Made by a program: the position numbers and the translations under genes. From NCBI GenBank assembly GCA_903848955.1, contig CAINHS010000003.1:82691-146690 (forward strand): a stretch of 64,000 bases of DNA, written 5' to 3'. The notes beneath the pieces are model-generated. The model did not search any database, was not told where the DNA came from, and worked only from the letters and a program-made list of their open reading frames with translations. Origin of the DNA: an uncultured beta proteobacterium (GTDB lineage Bacteria > Pseudomonadota > Gammaproteobacteria > Burkholderiales > Rhodocyclaceae). Shown one piece after another: positions 21,109-32,084 of the stretch (positions are counted from its first letter, which is position 1; the number at the start of each line of letters is the position of its first letter).

Positions 21109-21977
21109 GTGACGAAGAAATCTTCGATCAGGCGCGCCACCTCCTGCGGCTGGTCATGATGCAGATTGTGTCCGCAGTCCTCCAGCGTCACGTCGCGCAC
21201 ATTCCTGAAGCAGGCGATCCGGCTGCGGTAATCATCCGAATCCTTGGCGAACATATGCTTGAAGGCGCGGGAGTCCGCCGCCGTCACCCACATCACCGGC
21301 GCCGTCACCTGACGCCAGATCGCCATGGCTTCCTCGACCCGGTAGATGATCGGGTTGGCCCAGCGGTGGTAAGGATCGGCCGCCAGCTGAATGCCACCGC
21401 CAGGCTTGTCTTCGCCCATGTGCCGGGCCAGAAACTGCGCTTTTTCTTCCGACAGCCGCGGGTTTTCCTTGCGCAGGCGGGCGGCGAAAGCCGGCAGATC
21501 GGCATAGGAGTTGAACGTCGGCACATCGCCGCGCGCCTGCTCAAGCCATTTGGCATAAACCGCGGGAGCCTCTTCCGGGAGGTGGCGGCGCAGACCGAGG
21601 CCCTCGAGATTCACCACCCCCGCCACGCGCGCCGGACTTATGCCGGCGTAGAGACAGGCCGCATTGCCTCCCAGGCTGTGCCCGACCAGGCGCAGCGGCG
21701 AGTGCGGCGAATAGTGGTCGAGCAAGGCATCGAGGTCGGCAATGTAGTCGGGGAACCAGTAGACGTCGTTGTTCCACTCGGACAAGCCGAAACCGCGCCA
21801 ATCGGGTGCCAGCACGCGCCAGTCGCGCTGCAGGGCATCGACGACGAACTGCCAGGAGGCCGAGACGTCGCACCAGCCGTGCAGCAGCACCAGCACTGGC
21901 GCCGTTGCGCTGCCCCAGACGCGCACGTGCAGCCGCCGGCCGCGCACCTGGATAAATTCGGAATCACACGCTTTCAT
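21105..21977 (-). CDS. Alpha/beta hydrolase
   Basis: A 290-residue alpha/beta hydrolase. HGW early gives the oxyanion region, GHSLGGN carries the nucleophile Ser, and the late CGHNLHHDQP supplies the catalytic His. A lid domain is inserted after the nucleophile. The substrate cannot be named; esterase or haloalkane-type C-C hydrolase are options. It overlaps the PHP gene by 4 nt and is separated by about 90 nt, including a palindrome, from the Rid-family gene. Confidence 0.9.
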   Translation of the reverse strand: MKACDSEFIQVRGRRLHVRVWGSATAPVLVLLHGWCDVSASWQFVVDALQRDWRVLAPDWRGFGLSEWNNDVYWFPDYIADLDALLDHYSPHSPLRLVGHSLGGNAACLYAGISPARVAGVVNLEGLGLRRHLPEEAPAVYAKWLEQARGDVPTFNSYADLPAFAARLRKENPRLSEEKAQFLARHMGEDKPGGGIQLAADPYHRWANPIIYRVEEAMAIWRQVTAPVMWVTAADSRAFKHMFAKDSDDYRSRIACFRNVRDVTLEDCGHNLHHDQPQEVARLIEDFFVT

Positions 21978-22006
21978 GCCGGTATTTTAGCGCCGGCCGC
22001 TACGCT

Positions 22007-22034
22007 TGACGTCGGTAAGGACAAGCCGACGTCA
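22007..22034. other. 9-bp inverted repeat between hydrolase and Rid gene
   Basis: TGACGTCGG (22007-22015) and CCGACGTCA (22026-22034) form a perfect inverted repeat with a 10-nt loop. There is no U-tract on the minus strand, so an operator or a weak stop are both possible. Confidence 0.55.
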
Positions 22035-22064
22035 GCCTGCACTGAACTTTCGTTGCCCGGCAAG

Positions 22065-22496
22065 CTAGTCCGGTATGACCGCAGTGGCCTCAATCTCGAC
22101 GCGGGCGGCGTCTTCGATCAATCCGGCGACCTGGACCGCCGTCATGGCAGGAAAAGTGCGCCCGATCACCTCCCGGTAAGCGCGGCCGAGCTCCGGATAG
22201 GCCGCCAGGTACTCGCGTTTGTCTATCACGTACCACGTCATGCGAATGATGTGTTCGGGCTTGCCGCCGGCCTCGGCCAGCACCGCGACGATGTTCTGCA
22301 GGGCCTGCCTGGCCTGCTCGGCGAAGTCGCTGCTGTGAAAACGGCATTGGCCGTCCCAGCCGATCTGGCCGCCGACCACCACGGTGCGGCCGCGCGCGAC
22401 GATCCCGTTGGAATAACCCCGGGGCGCAACCCATCCCGCCGGCTGCAGCACCCGGATGTCTGGCTGCGGTGCAACTTCCTGCTGGCTCATCTCCAT
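22065..22496 (-). CDS. Rid-family (YjgF/UK114) protein lacking the catalytic Arg
   Basis: A 143-residue Rid-fold protein with YSNGIVARG near residue 28, VGGQIGWD and the closing VEIEATAVIPD. RidA enzymes use an arginine in the VARLP segment to hydrolyse enamines and imines; the matching position here is Gly125 (VQVAGLIED), so it belongs to the branch without that residue and may not be an imine deaminase. The ATG at 22496 follows AGGAGA with a 6-nt gap; an upstream ATG at 22520 would put that site inside the gene. It follows the large monooxygenase-reductase by about 100 nt, so the two probably form one operon. Confidence 0.88.
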   Translation of the reverse strand: MEMSQQEVAPQPDIRVLQPAGWVAPRGYSNGIVARGRTVVVGGQIGWDGQCRFHSSDFAEQARQALQNIVAVLAEAGGKPEHIIRMTWYVIDKREYLAAYPELGRAYREVIGRTFPAMTAVQVAGLIEDAARVEIEATAVIPD

Positions 22497-22597
22497 GTAG
22501 TTCTCCTGGATAGGGGTCATGCTCTGGCGCTCGCGAAAGCGTCCTTCAAGTGCTGACTGGCCACAATCGGCTTCTGCTGGAACGGGATAGCCTGGCG

Positions 22598-24901
22598 TCA
22601 GGCGTTCAGCGCCAGTTGCGCGGCGCGATCGAGATTGCGTTCAAGCTGAGCCTTGCCGCCCAGATACTGCTGCGGCCAGGGCATCAGGCTGTAGCCTTGC
22701 TCGGCCGCGGCGTGCAGCGTCCATGCCGGATCGGCCAGATGGGGACGCGCCAGGGCGCAGAGGTCGGCGCGACCGGCAGCGATAATGGTATTGACGTGGT
22801 CGGCTTCGAAAATATTGCCGACGGCGATGGTCGGCACATCCAGTTCATTGCGGATCTGGTCGGAAAAGGGCACCTGGAACATGCGTCCATACACCGGCGC
22901 CTCGTCCTTGCTGACCTGACCCGAGGAAACGTGAATGATGTCGGCGCCGGCTTCCTTGAACAGCCTGGCGACCGCCACCGAATCATCCGGGGTGATGCCG
23001 CCCGGCACCCAGTCGTTGGCGGAGATGCGCACCGACATGGGTTTGCCGGCCGGCCAGACCTCGCGCATGGCGCGAAAAACTTCCAGCGGGTAGCGGCAAC
23101 GGTTTTCCAGGCTGCCGCCATACTCGTCGCCGCGCCGGTTGCTCAGCGGCGAAATGAAACTCGACATCAGGTAGCCGTGGGCGGCATGGAATTCGACCAT
23201 GTCGAAGTCGGCGGCGGCGGCGCGGCGCGTGGCGGCAACGAAGTCGGCCTTGATGCGCGCCATGTCGGCGCGATCCATTTCCTTCGGCACCTGCGACGTG
23301 CCCGCAATGTAGGGCAGCGGCGACGGCGCCAGCAACGGCCAGGCGCCGGACTGCAGCGGCATGTCGATGGCGTCCCAGGCCAGGCGCGTGGCCCCCTTGC
23401 GCCCGGCGTGACCGATCTGCATCGCGACCTTGCTATTGCCGTTGGCGTGGATGAAATCGACAATGCGCTGCCAGGCGTCCTGTTGCGCGTCGTTCCAGAT
23501 GCCGGCACAAGCCGGGGTGATGCGCGCAGCGGCGGAGACGCAAGTCATCTCGGTGATGATCAGCGCCGCCCCGCCCATGCCGCGGCTGCCGTAATGGACC
23601 AGATGGAAATCGGTAGGCACGCCTTCCTGCGCCGAATAGGTACACATCGGCGAGACCACGACGCGATTGGCCAGCGTCAGTCCGCGCAGTTTGAAGGGCG
23701 TGAACATCGGCGGCGGCGGCGCCGCTTCGGGCAGCGTTGGCACGCCGCATCTTGCGCCGAACCAGCGGTCGAAGCCATCGGTGTAATCCGGGTCGCGCAG
23801 CTTCTGGTTGGCATGACCGACGCGCTGGCTGCCGGTAAGAACGGCGAAGGCGAACTGCTCGGGCTCCATCTGGGCATAGCGGTCGACTTCCTCGAACCAG
23901 GTCATGCGGTTGCGTGCCGCGCTCTGCAGCTTCAACGCCTCGATCTCGCGCTCCGACTGGTAGCGGGCCAGGCGCGTCGGCACGTCGCCTTCGCTGCTGT
24001 TCATCACCTTGACCAACGCCGCCGCATCCTCCATCGCCAGCTTGGTGCCCGATCCGATGGTGAAGTGCGCCGTATGCGCGGCGTCGCCCAGCAGCACGAT
24101 GTTGTCCTTGAACCAGCGCTCGCACAGCACGCGGTTGAACTTCAGCCAGACCGCCGAACCGCGCAAGTGGCGGGCATTCGAAATCAGGCGGGCGCCGCCC
24201 AGCATGTCGGCGAAAAGCTCTTCGCAGAAGGCGATCGACTGGTCCGGGTCCATCTGGTCGATGCCGGCCTTGAGCCAGGTCTCCTCAGGGGTTTCGACGA
24301 TGAAGGTGGCCCATTCCTCGTTGAACTGGTAGGCGTGAAGATTGAACCAGCCCCAGGGCGTTTCCTTGAAGCCGAAGGTGAAGGCATCGAGCTTCATTTT
24401 GGTGCCGAGCCAGATGAAACGGCACTTGCGGACATCGATGCGCGGATTGAAGTGGCTTTCGTACTTGCCCCGCGTCGTCGAGTTGACGCCGTCGGCACCG
24501 ATGACCAGATCGTAGTCGCGGGAATAGTCGTCCGGATCCTTGAACTCGGTCTCGAACTTCAGATTCACGCCGAGTTCCCGGGCCCGCGCCTGGAAGATCT
24601 GCAGCAGTTTCAGCCGCCCGATGCCACAGAAACCATGCCCGCCGGAGACCATGCGCCGGCCCTTGAAGAACACGTCGACATCATCCCAGTGATGAAAGTT
24701 GCGCTCGATTTCGGCGACAACCTTGGGGTCATCCTGACGGAAGCCGTCCATGGTCTTGTCCGAAAACACGATGCCCCAGCCGAAGGTGCTGTCCTCCTCA
24801 TTGCGTTCGATCACGGTGATGTCGCTGGCGGGATTGGCCTGCTTCATCAGAATCGAGAAGTACAAGCCGGCGGGACCGCCTCCCAAACATACGATACGCA
24901 T
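22598..24901 (-). CDS. Bifunctional aryl-CoA monooxygenase/reductase (2-aminobenzoyl-CoA or salicylyl-CoA type)
   Basis: A 767-residue fusion. Residues 1-380 form a flavin monooxygenase with the Rossmann GGGPAGL near the start, a DG-type motif (VIGADGVNS) and a GD motif ([10 protein letters not shown]). Residues about 395-767 form an Old Yellow Enzyme reductase with [11 protein letters not shown], substrate-site HAAHGYLM, and [10 protein letters not shown]. This pairing is known in the 2-aminobenzoyl-CoA monooxygenase/reductase of Azoarcus evansii and in salicylyl-CoA 5-hydroxylase; sequence alone does not decide between them. No CoA ligase is nearby to name the aromatic acid. The ATG at 24901 follows GAGGAA. 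A strong predicted promoter with a candidate operator stands immediately upstream. Confidence 0.9.
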   Translation of the reverse strand: MRIVCLGGGPAGLYFSILMKQANPASDITVIERNEEDSTFGWGIVFSDKTMDGFRQDDPKVVAEIERNFHHWDDVDVFFKGRRMVSGGHGFCGIGRLKLLQIFQARARELGVNLKFETEFKDPDDYSRDYDLVIGADGVNSTTRGKYESHFNPRIDVRKCRFIWLGTKMKLDAFTFGFKETPWGWFNLHAYQFNEEWATFIVETPEETWLKAGIDQMDPDQSIAFCEELFADMLGGARLISNARHLRGSAVWLKFNRVLCERWFKDNIVLLGDAAHTAHFTIGSGTKLAMEDAAALVKVMNSSEGDVPTRLARYQSEREIEALKLQSAARNRMTWFEEVDRYAQMEPEQFAFAVLTGSQRVGHANQKLRDPDYTDGFDRWFGARCGVPTLPEAAPPPPMFTPFKLRGLTLANRVVVSPMCTYSAQEGVPTDFHLVHYGSRGMGGAALIITEMTCVSAAARITPACAGIWNDAQQDAWQRIVDFIHANGNSKVAMQIGHAGRKGATRLAWDAIDMPLQSGAWPLLAPSPLPYIAGTSQVPKEMDRADMARIKADFVAATRRAAAADFDMVEFHAAHGYLMSSFISPLSNRRGDEYGGSLENRCRYPLEVFRAMREVWPAGKPMSVRISANDWVPGGITPDDSVAVARLFKEAGADIIHVSSGQVSKDEAPVYGRMFQVPFSDQIRNELDVPTIAVGNIFEADHVNTIIAAGRADLCALARPHLADPAWTLHAAAEQGYSLMPWPQQYLGGKAQLERNLDRAAQLALNA

Positions 24902-24940
24902 TGGAGTTTCCTCAGTTGTCGGAAAATTAGGTCGTTCCAC

Positions 24941-24974
24941 GATATTTTATATCTAAACTATTAATTCATGTCAA
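24941..24974 (-). promoter_or_regulatory. Near-consensus promoter with overlapping palindrome
   Basis: On the minus strand TTGACA (24974-24969) and TATAAA (24951-24946) are 17 nt apart. Across the -10 lies GATAT-TTT-ATATC (24941-24953), a 5-bp inverted repeat with a 3-nt centre, a plausible repressor site. The AT-rich stretch stands out from its surroundings. The predicted leader is about 38 nt. Confidence 0.75.
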
Positions 24975-25116
24975 GTGGCACCACAGCCCGCTACGGATAG
25001 GTTTCGCTGCGGACTGGTCATTATGATCGAATACAATGGCGACCCAATGTACCGCAGCACCCGCTGCCCATCCTCCCCGCAGCCAAACCATCGACTCGCC
25101 ACCCCGCTGAACTGAA

Positions 25117-26184
25117 ATGAAAACCATCCTTGTCACCGGCGGCGCCGGCTTTATCGGTTCCGCGCTGGTACGCCTGCTGATCGCGGAAACCGACTGGCGC
25201 ATCATCAATGTCGATAAACTGACCTACGCCGGCAATCTGGAATCCCTGGCCGACCTGGCCGGCCATCCGCGTCATGTATTCAGCCGCACCGACATTTGCG
25301 ATCGCGCCGGACTCGACGCCCTGTTTCTCGAATACCAGCCCGCCGGCCTGATCCACCTGGCCGCGGAGTCGCACGTCGATCGCTCGATTCACGGCCCGGG
25401 CGACTTCATAGAAACCAACATCAGCGGCACCTATACCCTGCTCGAGGCAGCGCGCGCCTACTGGTCGGCGCTCGATGCGGCGGCCAAGGCGGCCTTCCGC
25501 TTCCACCACGTATCGACCGACGAGGTCTTCGGTTCCCTCGGCGACACCGGACTCTTCCTCGAAACCAATCCCTACCAGCCGAATTCACCCTACTCGGCAT
25601 CCAAGGCCGCCTCGGACCATCTGGTGCGCGCCTGGCACCATACCTACGGCCTGCCGACAGTAATGACCAACTGCTCGAACAACTACGGCCCGCGCCAGTT
25701 CCCGGAAAAACTGATCCCGCTGATGATCCACAATGCCGTGATGGAAAAGCCCCTGCCCATCTACGGCAAGGGCGACAACGTGCGCGACTGGCTTTACGTG
25801 GACGACCACGCGCGTGCGCTGCGCCTGGTCTTCGAACGCGGTACGCCGGGCGAGACCTACAACATCGGCGGCCACAACGAAAAGACCAACCTCGAAGTGG
25901 TCGACACGCTGTGCGCACTGCTCGACGAATCGAAGCCACGCCCGGATCACCGCAGCTACCGCGAACAGAAGATAACGGTCGCCGACCGCCCCGGCCACGA
26001 CAAGCGCTACGCCATCGATGCGACCAAGATCGAACGCGAACTGGGCTGGCGGCCGGAAGAAAGCTTCGAGTCGGGGATGCGCAAGACCGTGCAGTGGTAC
26101 CTCGACAACCCGGCCTGGGTGGCCCATGTCATCTCGGGCGAATACCGGCAGTGGATGGATCGCAATTACGGAGATCGGAAATGA
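25117..26184 (+). CDS. rfbB: dTDP-glucose 4,6-dehydratase
   Basis: A 355-residue RmlB, the second step of dTDP-L-rhamnose synthesis. The NAD site is TGGAGFIGS (residues 7-15); the catalytic Asp-Glu pair is in VSTDEVFG and the Tyr-Lys pair in [11 protein letters not shown]. Its ATG is the first of the rfbBACD group. About 110 nt of GC-rich spacer with a hairpin separate it from rfbA. Confidence 0.97.
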   Translation: MKTILVTGGAGFIGSALVRLLIAETDWRIINVDKLTYAGNLESLADLAGHPRHVFSRTDICDRAGLDALFLEYQPAGLIHLAAESHVDRSIHGPGDFIETNISGTYTLLEAARAYWSALDAAAKAAFRFHHVSTDEVFGSLGDTGLFLETNPYQPNSPYSASKAASDHLVRAWHHTYGLPTVMTNCSNNYGPRQFPEKLIPLMIHNAVMEKPLPIYGKGDNVRDWLYVDDHARALRLVFERGTPGETYNIGGHNEKTNLEVVDTLCALLDESKPRPDHRSYREQKITVADRPGHDKRYAIDATKIERELGWRPEESFESGMRKTVQWYLDNPAWVAHVISGEYRQWMDRNYGDRK

Positions 26185-26254
26185 GCGCCCCGCACGGCCG
26201 CCCGAAGGGGCACCATCAAAGTCCCGGAGCCGCGCAGCGGCGAACCGTCGTCAT

Positions 26255-26273
26255 CCCCTGCCTTGGGCAGGGG
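26255..26273 (+). repeat. GC hairpin in the rfbB-rfbA spacer
   Basis: CCCCTGCC (26255-26262) and GGCAGGGG (26266-26273) pair fully around a 3-nt TTG loop. The whole 26185-26293 spacer is GC-rich and non-coding. Its style resembles the arnA-arnD spacer. Confidence 0.7.
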
Positions 26274-26293
26274 GTCGGGGGGAGGGCAGACAA

Positions 26294-27196
26294 ATGACTA
26301 CCCGCGGCATCATCCTCGCCGGCGGTTCCGGCACCCGGCTGCATCCGGTGACGCTGGCCGTGTCCAAGCAACTGCTGCCGATCTACGACAAGCCGATGAT
26401 CTACTACCCCCTGACCACGCTGATGCTGGCGGGCATACGCGAAATCCTGCTGATCTCGACACCGCTCGACACGCCGCGCTTCGAGCAGCTGCTGGGCGAC
26501 GGCTCGCAATGGGGAATCGACATCCGCTATGCCGTGCAGCCCAGCCCCGACGGCCTGGCACAGGCCTTCATCATCGGCCGCGACTTCGTCGGCGGCCACC
26601 CGTCGGCCCTGGTACTGGGCGACAACCTGTTCTACGGACACGATTTCGCCCAGCAACTGCAGCGTGCGGCAGGAACTGCGCCGGACGCGGAGCACGGCGC
26701 GGGAGCGACGGTCTTTGCCTATGCCGTCAGCGATCCCGAACGCTACGGCGTGGTCGAGTTCGATGCGGCAGGCCACGCCATCAGCATTGAAGAAAAGCCG
26801 CAGGCGCCGAAGTCGCGCTATGCCGTCACCGGCCTGTATTTCTACGACAACCAGGTCTGCGACATCGCGGCCGCGCTCAAGCCTTCGCCCCGCGGCGAAC
26901 TCGAGATTACCGACCTCAACCGGATCTACCTCGAAAAGGGCCAACTCAAGGTCGAGATCATGGGCCGCGGCATGGCCTGGCTCGATACCGGAACCCACGA
27001 GTCGCTGCTGGAAGCCGGCCAGTTCATCGAAGTCATCGAAAAGCGCCAGGGCCTCAAGGTCGCCTGCCCCGAGGAAGTGGCCTGGCGTCAGAAGTGGATC
27101 GACGATGCGCAACTGGCGAAGCTCGCCGAGCCCCTGGCCAAGAGCAGGTATGGCCAGTACCTGACGGGTTTGCTCAAGCACGGGGTCATGGGATGA
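26294..27196 (+). CDS. rfbA: Glucose-1-phosphate thymidylyltransferase
   Basis: A 300-residue RmlA, the first step of dTDP-L-rhamnose synthesis. [11 protein letters not shown] near residue 10 is the nucleotide site and [11 protein letters not shown] follows; VLGDNLFYG carries the metal aspartate. The ATG at 26294 has GGAGGG about 8 nt upstream. The stop overlaps the rfbC start (ATGA). Confidence 0.97.
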   Translation: MTTRGIILAGGSGTRLHPVTLAVSKQLLPIYDKPMIYYPLTTLMLAGIREILLISTPLDTPRFEQLLGDGSQWGIDIRYAVQPSPDGLAQAFIIGRDFVGGHPSALVLGDNLFYGHDFAQQLQRAAGTAPDAEHGAGATVFAYAVSDPERYGVVEFDAAGHAISIEEKPQAPKSRYAVTGLYFYDNQVCDIAAALKPSPRGELEITDLNRIYLEKGQLKVEIMGRGMAWLDTGTHESLLEAGQFIEVIEKRQGLKVACPEEVAWRQKWIDDAQLAKLAEPLAKSRYGQYLTGLLKHGVMG

Positions 27197-27735
27197 AGGT
27201 GATTGCCACCGCAATCCCGGACGTACTGCTGCTCGAACCCAAGGTGTTTGGCGACGATCGTGGTTTTTTCTATGAAAGCTGGAACCGGCGCAGCTTCGCC
27301 GAACTCGGCATGGACGCCGAGTTCGTCCAGGACAACCACTCGAAGTCGCAGAAGAACGTGCTGCGCGGCCTGCATTACCAGATCGAGCACACCCAGGGCA
27401 AGCTGGTGCGCGTCATTGCCGGCGCGGTCTATGACGTTGCCGTGGACCTGCGCCGCTCCTCGCCGACCTTCGGCAAGTGGGTCGGCTTCAGCTTGTCGGC
27501 CGATGACAAGCGCATGGCCTGGATTCCTCCCGGCTTCGCCCACGGCTTCTGCGTCACGTCGGACAGTGCCGAATTCCTCTACAAGACCACCGACTACTGG
27601 AGTCCGGCCCATGAGCGCACGCTGCTGTGGAGCGATCCGCAACTGGCCATTCCGTGGCCGTTGAGCGGAGAGCCGCTGCTGGCGGCCAAGGACGCGGCCG
27701 GGCGGTCTTTCAACGACGCGGAATACTTCCCATGA
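27193..27735 (+). CDS. rfbC: dTDP-4-dehydrorhamnose 3,5-epimerase
   Basis: A 180-residue cupin-fold RmlC. The catalytic His lies in RGLHYQ around residue 60, and [13 protein letters not shown] and [10 protein letters not shown] are family segments. The ATG overlaps the rfbA stop by 4 nt. It ends about 105 nt before rfbD. Confidence 0.97.
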   Translation: MKVIATAIPDVLLLEPKVFGDDRGFFYESWNRRSFAELGMDAEFVQDNHSKSQKNVLRGLHYQIEHTQGKLVRVIAGAVYDVAVDLRRSSPTFGKWVGFSLSADDKRMAWIPPGFAHGFCVTSDSAEFLYKTTDYWSPAHERTLLWSDPQLAIPWPLSGEPLLAAKDAAGRSFNDAEYFP

Positions 27736-27759
27736 AAAGCCGAAAACCACAATTCATGC

Positions 27760-27821
27760 CACAGAGGACAAATTCAAGGACGTCATCTCTTGCCTTTCTC
27801 TGTGTCCACTGTGTCCTCTGT
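27760..27821. repeat. Inverted-repeat element between rfbC and rfbD
   Basis: ACAGAGGACA (27761-27770) and TGTCCTCTGT (27812-27821) form a perfect 10-bp inverted repeat 41 nt apart. The right side also holds a direct doublet GTGTCC/GTGTCC. The sequence is unlike the GC-rich genes around it. Confidence 0.75.
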
Positions 27822-27839
27822 AGTTAAATTTTTTTGGCC

Positions 27840-28706
27840 ATGAAAATCCTCCTCACCGGATGTGCCGGGCAACTCGGCCGCGAACTGAAGCGCTCGCTGG
27901 CCAGCCTGGGCGAACTGGTGGCCTGTGATCGTCGCCAGCTCGATCTGGGACAACCGGAAACCCTGCGCGACACCGTGCGCGCCGTCGCGCCGACGGTGAT
28001 CGTCAACGCCGCCGCCTACACCGCGGTGGACAAAGCCGAATCCGAACCGGCGATGGCCGAAGCCATCAACGCCACCGCTCCCGCAATCCTCGGCGAAGAG
28101 GCGAGGCGTTTGGGCGCCCTGCTGATCCACTATTCGACCGACTACGTGTTCGACGGCACCAAGCTCGCGCCCTACACGGAAAGCGACAACGCCACCCCCC
28201 TCGCCGCCTACGGCCGCAGCAAGCGCAACGGCGAACTGGCAATTGCCGCATCCGGCGCCCGCCACCTGATTCTGCGCACCAGCTGGGTCTACGGCCTGCA
28301 TGGCGCCAATTTCATGAAGACCATGCTGCGTCTCGGCCGCGAGCGAAGCGAATTGCGCGTGGTGGGCGACCAGATCGGCGCGCCGACGTGGGCCCGCCAT
28401 CTGGCCGACGTGACGGCGCTGATTCTGGCCCGCGATGACGTAGCGGGCGGCCTCTACCATCTCGCTGCCGCCGGCGAGACCAGCTGGCACGGCTATGCCG
28501 AAGCCATATTCGCCGAAGCGCTGGCGGCGGGCCTGCTGGAAAAGACGCCGCTGGTACACCGCATCACCAGCGCCGACTATCCGCTGCCGGCGCCCCGACC
28601 CGGCAACTCCAGGCTCGACTGCTCGCTGTTCCGGCGCGACTTCGGCCTTGCCTTGCCCGACTGGCGCACGGGGCTGACCGACTGCCTCGCCGACGCGCGC
28701 TTCTGA
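27840..28706 (+). CDS. rfbD: dTDP-4-dehydrorhamnose reductase
   Basis: A 288-residue RmlD, final step of dTDP-L-rhamnose synthesis. The NAD(P)H site is GCAGQLGRE (residues 7-15), and STDYVFDG and YGRSKRNGE are the catalytic Thr/Tyr-Lys region. The ATG at 27840 lies at the end of the inverted-repeat spacer without a clear Shine-Dalgarno, so initiation may be weak. It ends 20 nt before parE. Confidence 0.95.
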   Translation: MKILLTGCAGQLGRELKRSLASLGELVACDRRQLDLGQPETLRDTVRAVAPTVIVNAAAYTAVDKAESEPAMAEAINATAPAILGEEARRLGALLIHYSTDYVFDGTKLAPYTESDNATPLAAYGRSKRNGELAIAASGARHLILRTSWVYGLHGANFMKTMLRLGRERSELRVVGDQIGAPTWARHLADVTALILARDDVAGGLYHLAAAGETSWHGYAEAIFAEALAAGLLEKTPLVHRITSADYPLPAPRPGNSRLDCSLFRRDFGLALPDWRTGLTDCLADARF

Positions 28707-28726
28707 ACCTTTCCAGACCACAGATA

Positions 28727-30703
<1,977 letters not shown>

Positions 30704-30773
30704 TGACCACTATGTCATGCGCCCTGCCCGCCGCCCGGCAGCCGGATCAAGAACCTCGCCTGGCCAACTGAAC

Positions 30774-32030
30774 ATGTGGGCCAAACCCGAAAAGCCGGTT
30801 CCGATTGACTCGTCTCAACTGACGGTCGGACTATACGTCTGGATCGATCTGGGCTGGAATGAACACCCGTTTCTGTATAACAAGTTCCGCATCACAAGCG
30901 AAACACAGCTTGCCGAGCTTCGGACTCTTGGTCTGCAGCACCTCTACTATTTCCCCAACAAGAGCACGGCCAGCCCCGCACCGCTGGTCGAAGCAGCGTC
31001 CGCTCCTGAAGCAAGCCATGTCCCGGTTGAACTCAAGGCAGACCTGAAGGAAATCAAGGAACAGAAACTGCGGGCGCAGAAGGATGCCGCCGCGCGGGCC
31101 GAACGCGGCTGGGAGCGCGCGGCCAAGCAAACCCGCGAAGCGCTGGTGGGACTGCATCGCAACCCGAAGCAGGCCGGCACAATTCTGGCAACGCTCTCCC
31201 GCGACACGGCGAACAGGATTTCCGCAGGCGGCGAGGTCCTGCTCCATCTGCTGGGCGACAGGAACGGCGAAGGGCCGCAGTTCCATGCCTTGAACGTGAT
31301 GACCCTGTCGATGATTCTGGGCAAGGCCCTGAAACTGTCGGAAACGGAACTGGCAGACCTGGCGCTGGGCTCCCTTGCCCATGACGCCGGCCAGGCGCGG
31401 GTGCCAAGCCACCTGCTGAAGGCCAAGTCACGGGCAAAGCACGAAGAAGACTTTTACCGCGCCCACGTCCAGTACGGGGTAGAGATGGCCCGCGAAGCAG
31501 GCGTGTTTTCACCCGCGGCCCTGGCCGTAATCCAGAACCATCACGAGTTCGTCGATGGCTCCGGTTTTCCCTCGGGCAAGCCCAATACCAATGTCCTGGC
31601 GCGGATCGTCGGCCTGGTGGACCGCTATGACCGCTATTGCGGCCCGGAGTCTCCGGAAAAGCCGGCCCTGATGCCGGCGGAAGCGCTGTCCCTGATGTTT
31701 GCCCGGGAGTCAGCCAAATTCGACCAGAAATTGATGAGCCTGCTGATCAAGATACTCGGCGTCTACCCGCCCGGCACCATCGTCCAGCTCAATGACGGAT
31801 CTCTCGGTCTCGTCGTTTCTCCGGGCAGGGAGAGCCTGCGGCCGAAAATCCTGATCTATGACGCAGACATTGACAAGGACGCAGCCGCAGTGATCGACAT
31901 GGCGGAAAGCAGCGATCTGAAAATAGAGGAATCCCTGCGTCCGGCATCGCTGCCGCCGGATGTGCTGCAATGGCTCAATCCAAGGCAGCGACTTTCCTAT
32001 TTCTTCTCGACGGATTCTGCTGCCGATTAG
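30774..32030 (+). CDS. HD-GYP domain protein between parE and parC
   Basis: A 418-residue protein. The N-terminal 80 or so residues resemble the DUF3391 module found before HD-GYP domains (LTVGLYVWID), then a charged helix, then an HD-GYP-like domain with LAHDAG, HHEFVDGSGFP and VYPPGTIVQLNDG. The GYP motif is GFP here and the Lys after HDxG is replaced, so hydrolysis of cyclic di-GMP is likely but not certain. The ATG at 30774 starts the conserved N-terminus; upstream codons continue without support. It is separated from parE by 70 nt and from parC by 54 nt on the same strand, so co-transcription is likely. Confidence 0.88.
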   Translation: MWAKPEKPVPIDSSQLTVGLYVWIDLGWNEHPFLYNKFRITSETQLAELRTLGLQHLYYFPNKSTASPAPLVEAASAPEASHVPVELKADLKEIKEQKLRAQKDAAARAERGWERAAKQTREALVGLHRNPKQAGTILATLSRDTANRISAGGEVLLHLLGDRNGEGPQFHALNVMTLSMILGKALKLSETELADLALGSLAHDAGQARVPSHLLKAKSRAKHEEDFYRAHVQYGVEMAREAGVFSPAALAVIQNHHEFVDGSGFPSGKPNTNVLARIVGLVDRYDRYCGPESPEKPALMPAEALSLMFARESAKFDQKLMSLLIKILGVYPPGTIVQLNDGSLGLVVSPGRESLRPKILIYDADIDKDAAAVIDMAESSDLKIEESLRPASLPPDVLQWLNPRQRLSYFFSTDSAAD

Positions 32031-32084
32031 CGGGCGGGCCGCCTGCCGCCGAATCCAGCCAATTCAACTTGCATTGATGAACCG

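Noticed and set aside
22550..24964. A plus-strand open frame of 804 codons opposite the monooxygenase-reductase
   Set aside because: It is a GC-bias shadow. The minus-strand protein has complete monooxygenase and Old Yellow Enzyme motifs, and the antisense product shows none.
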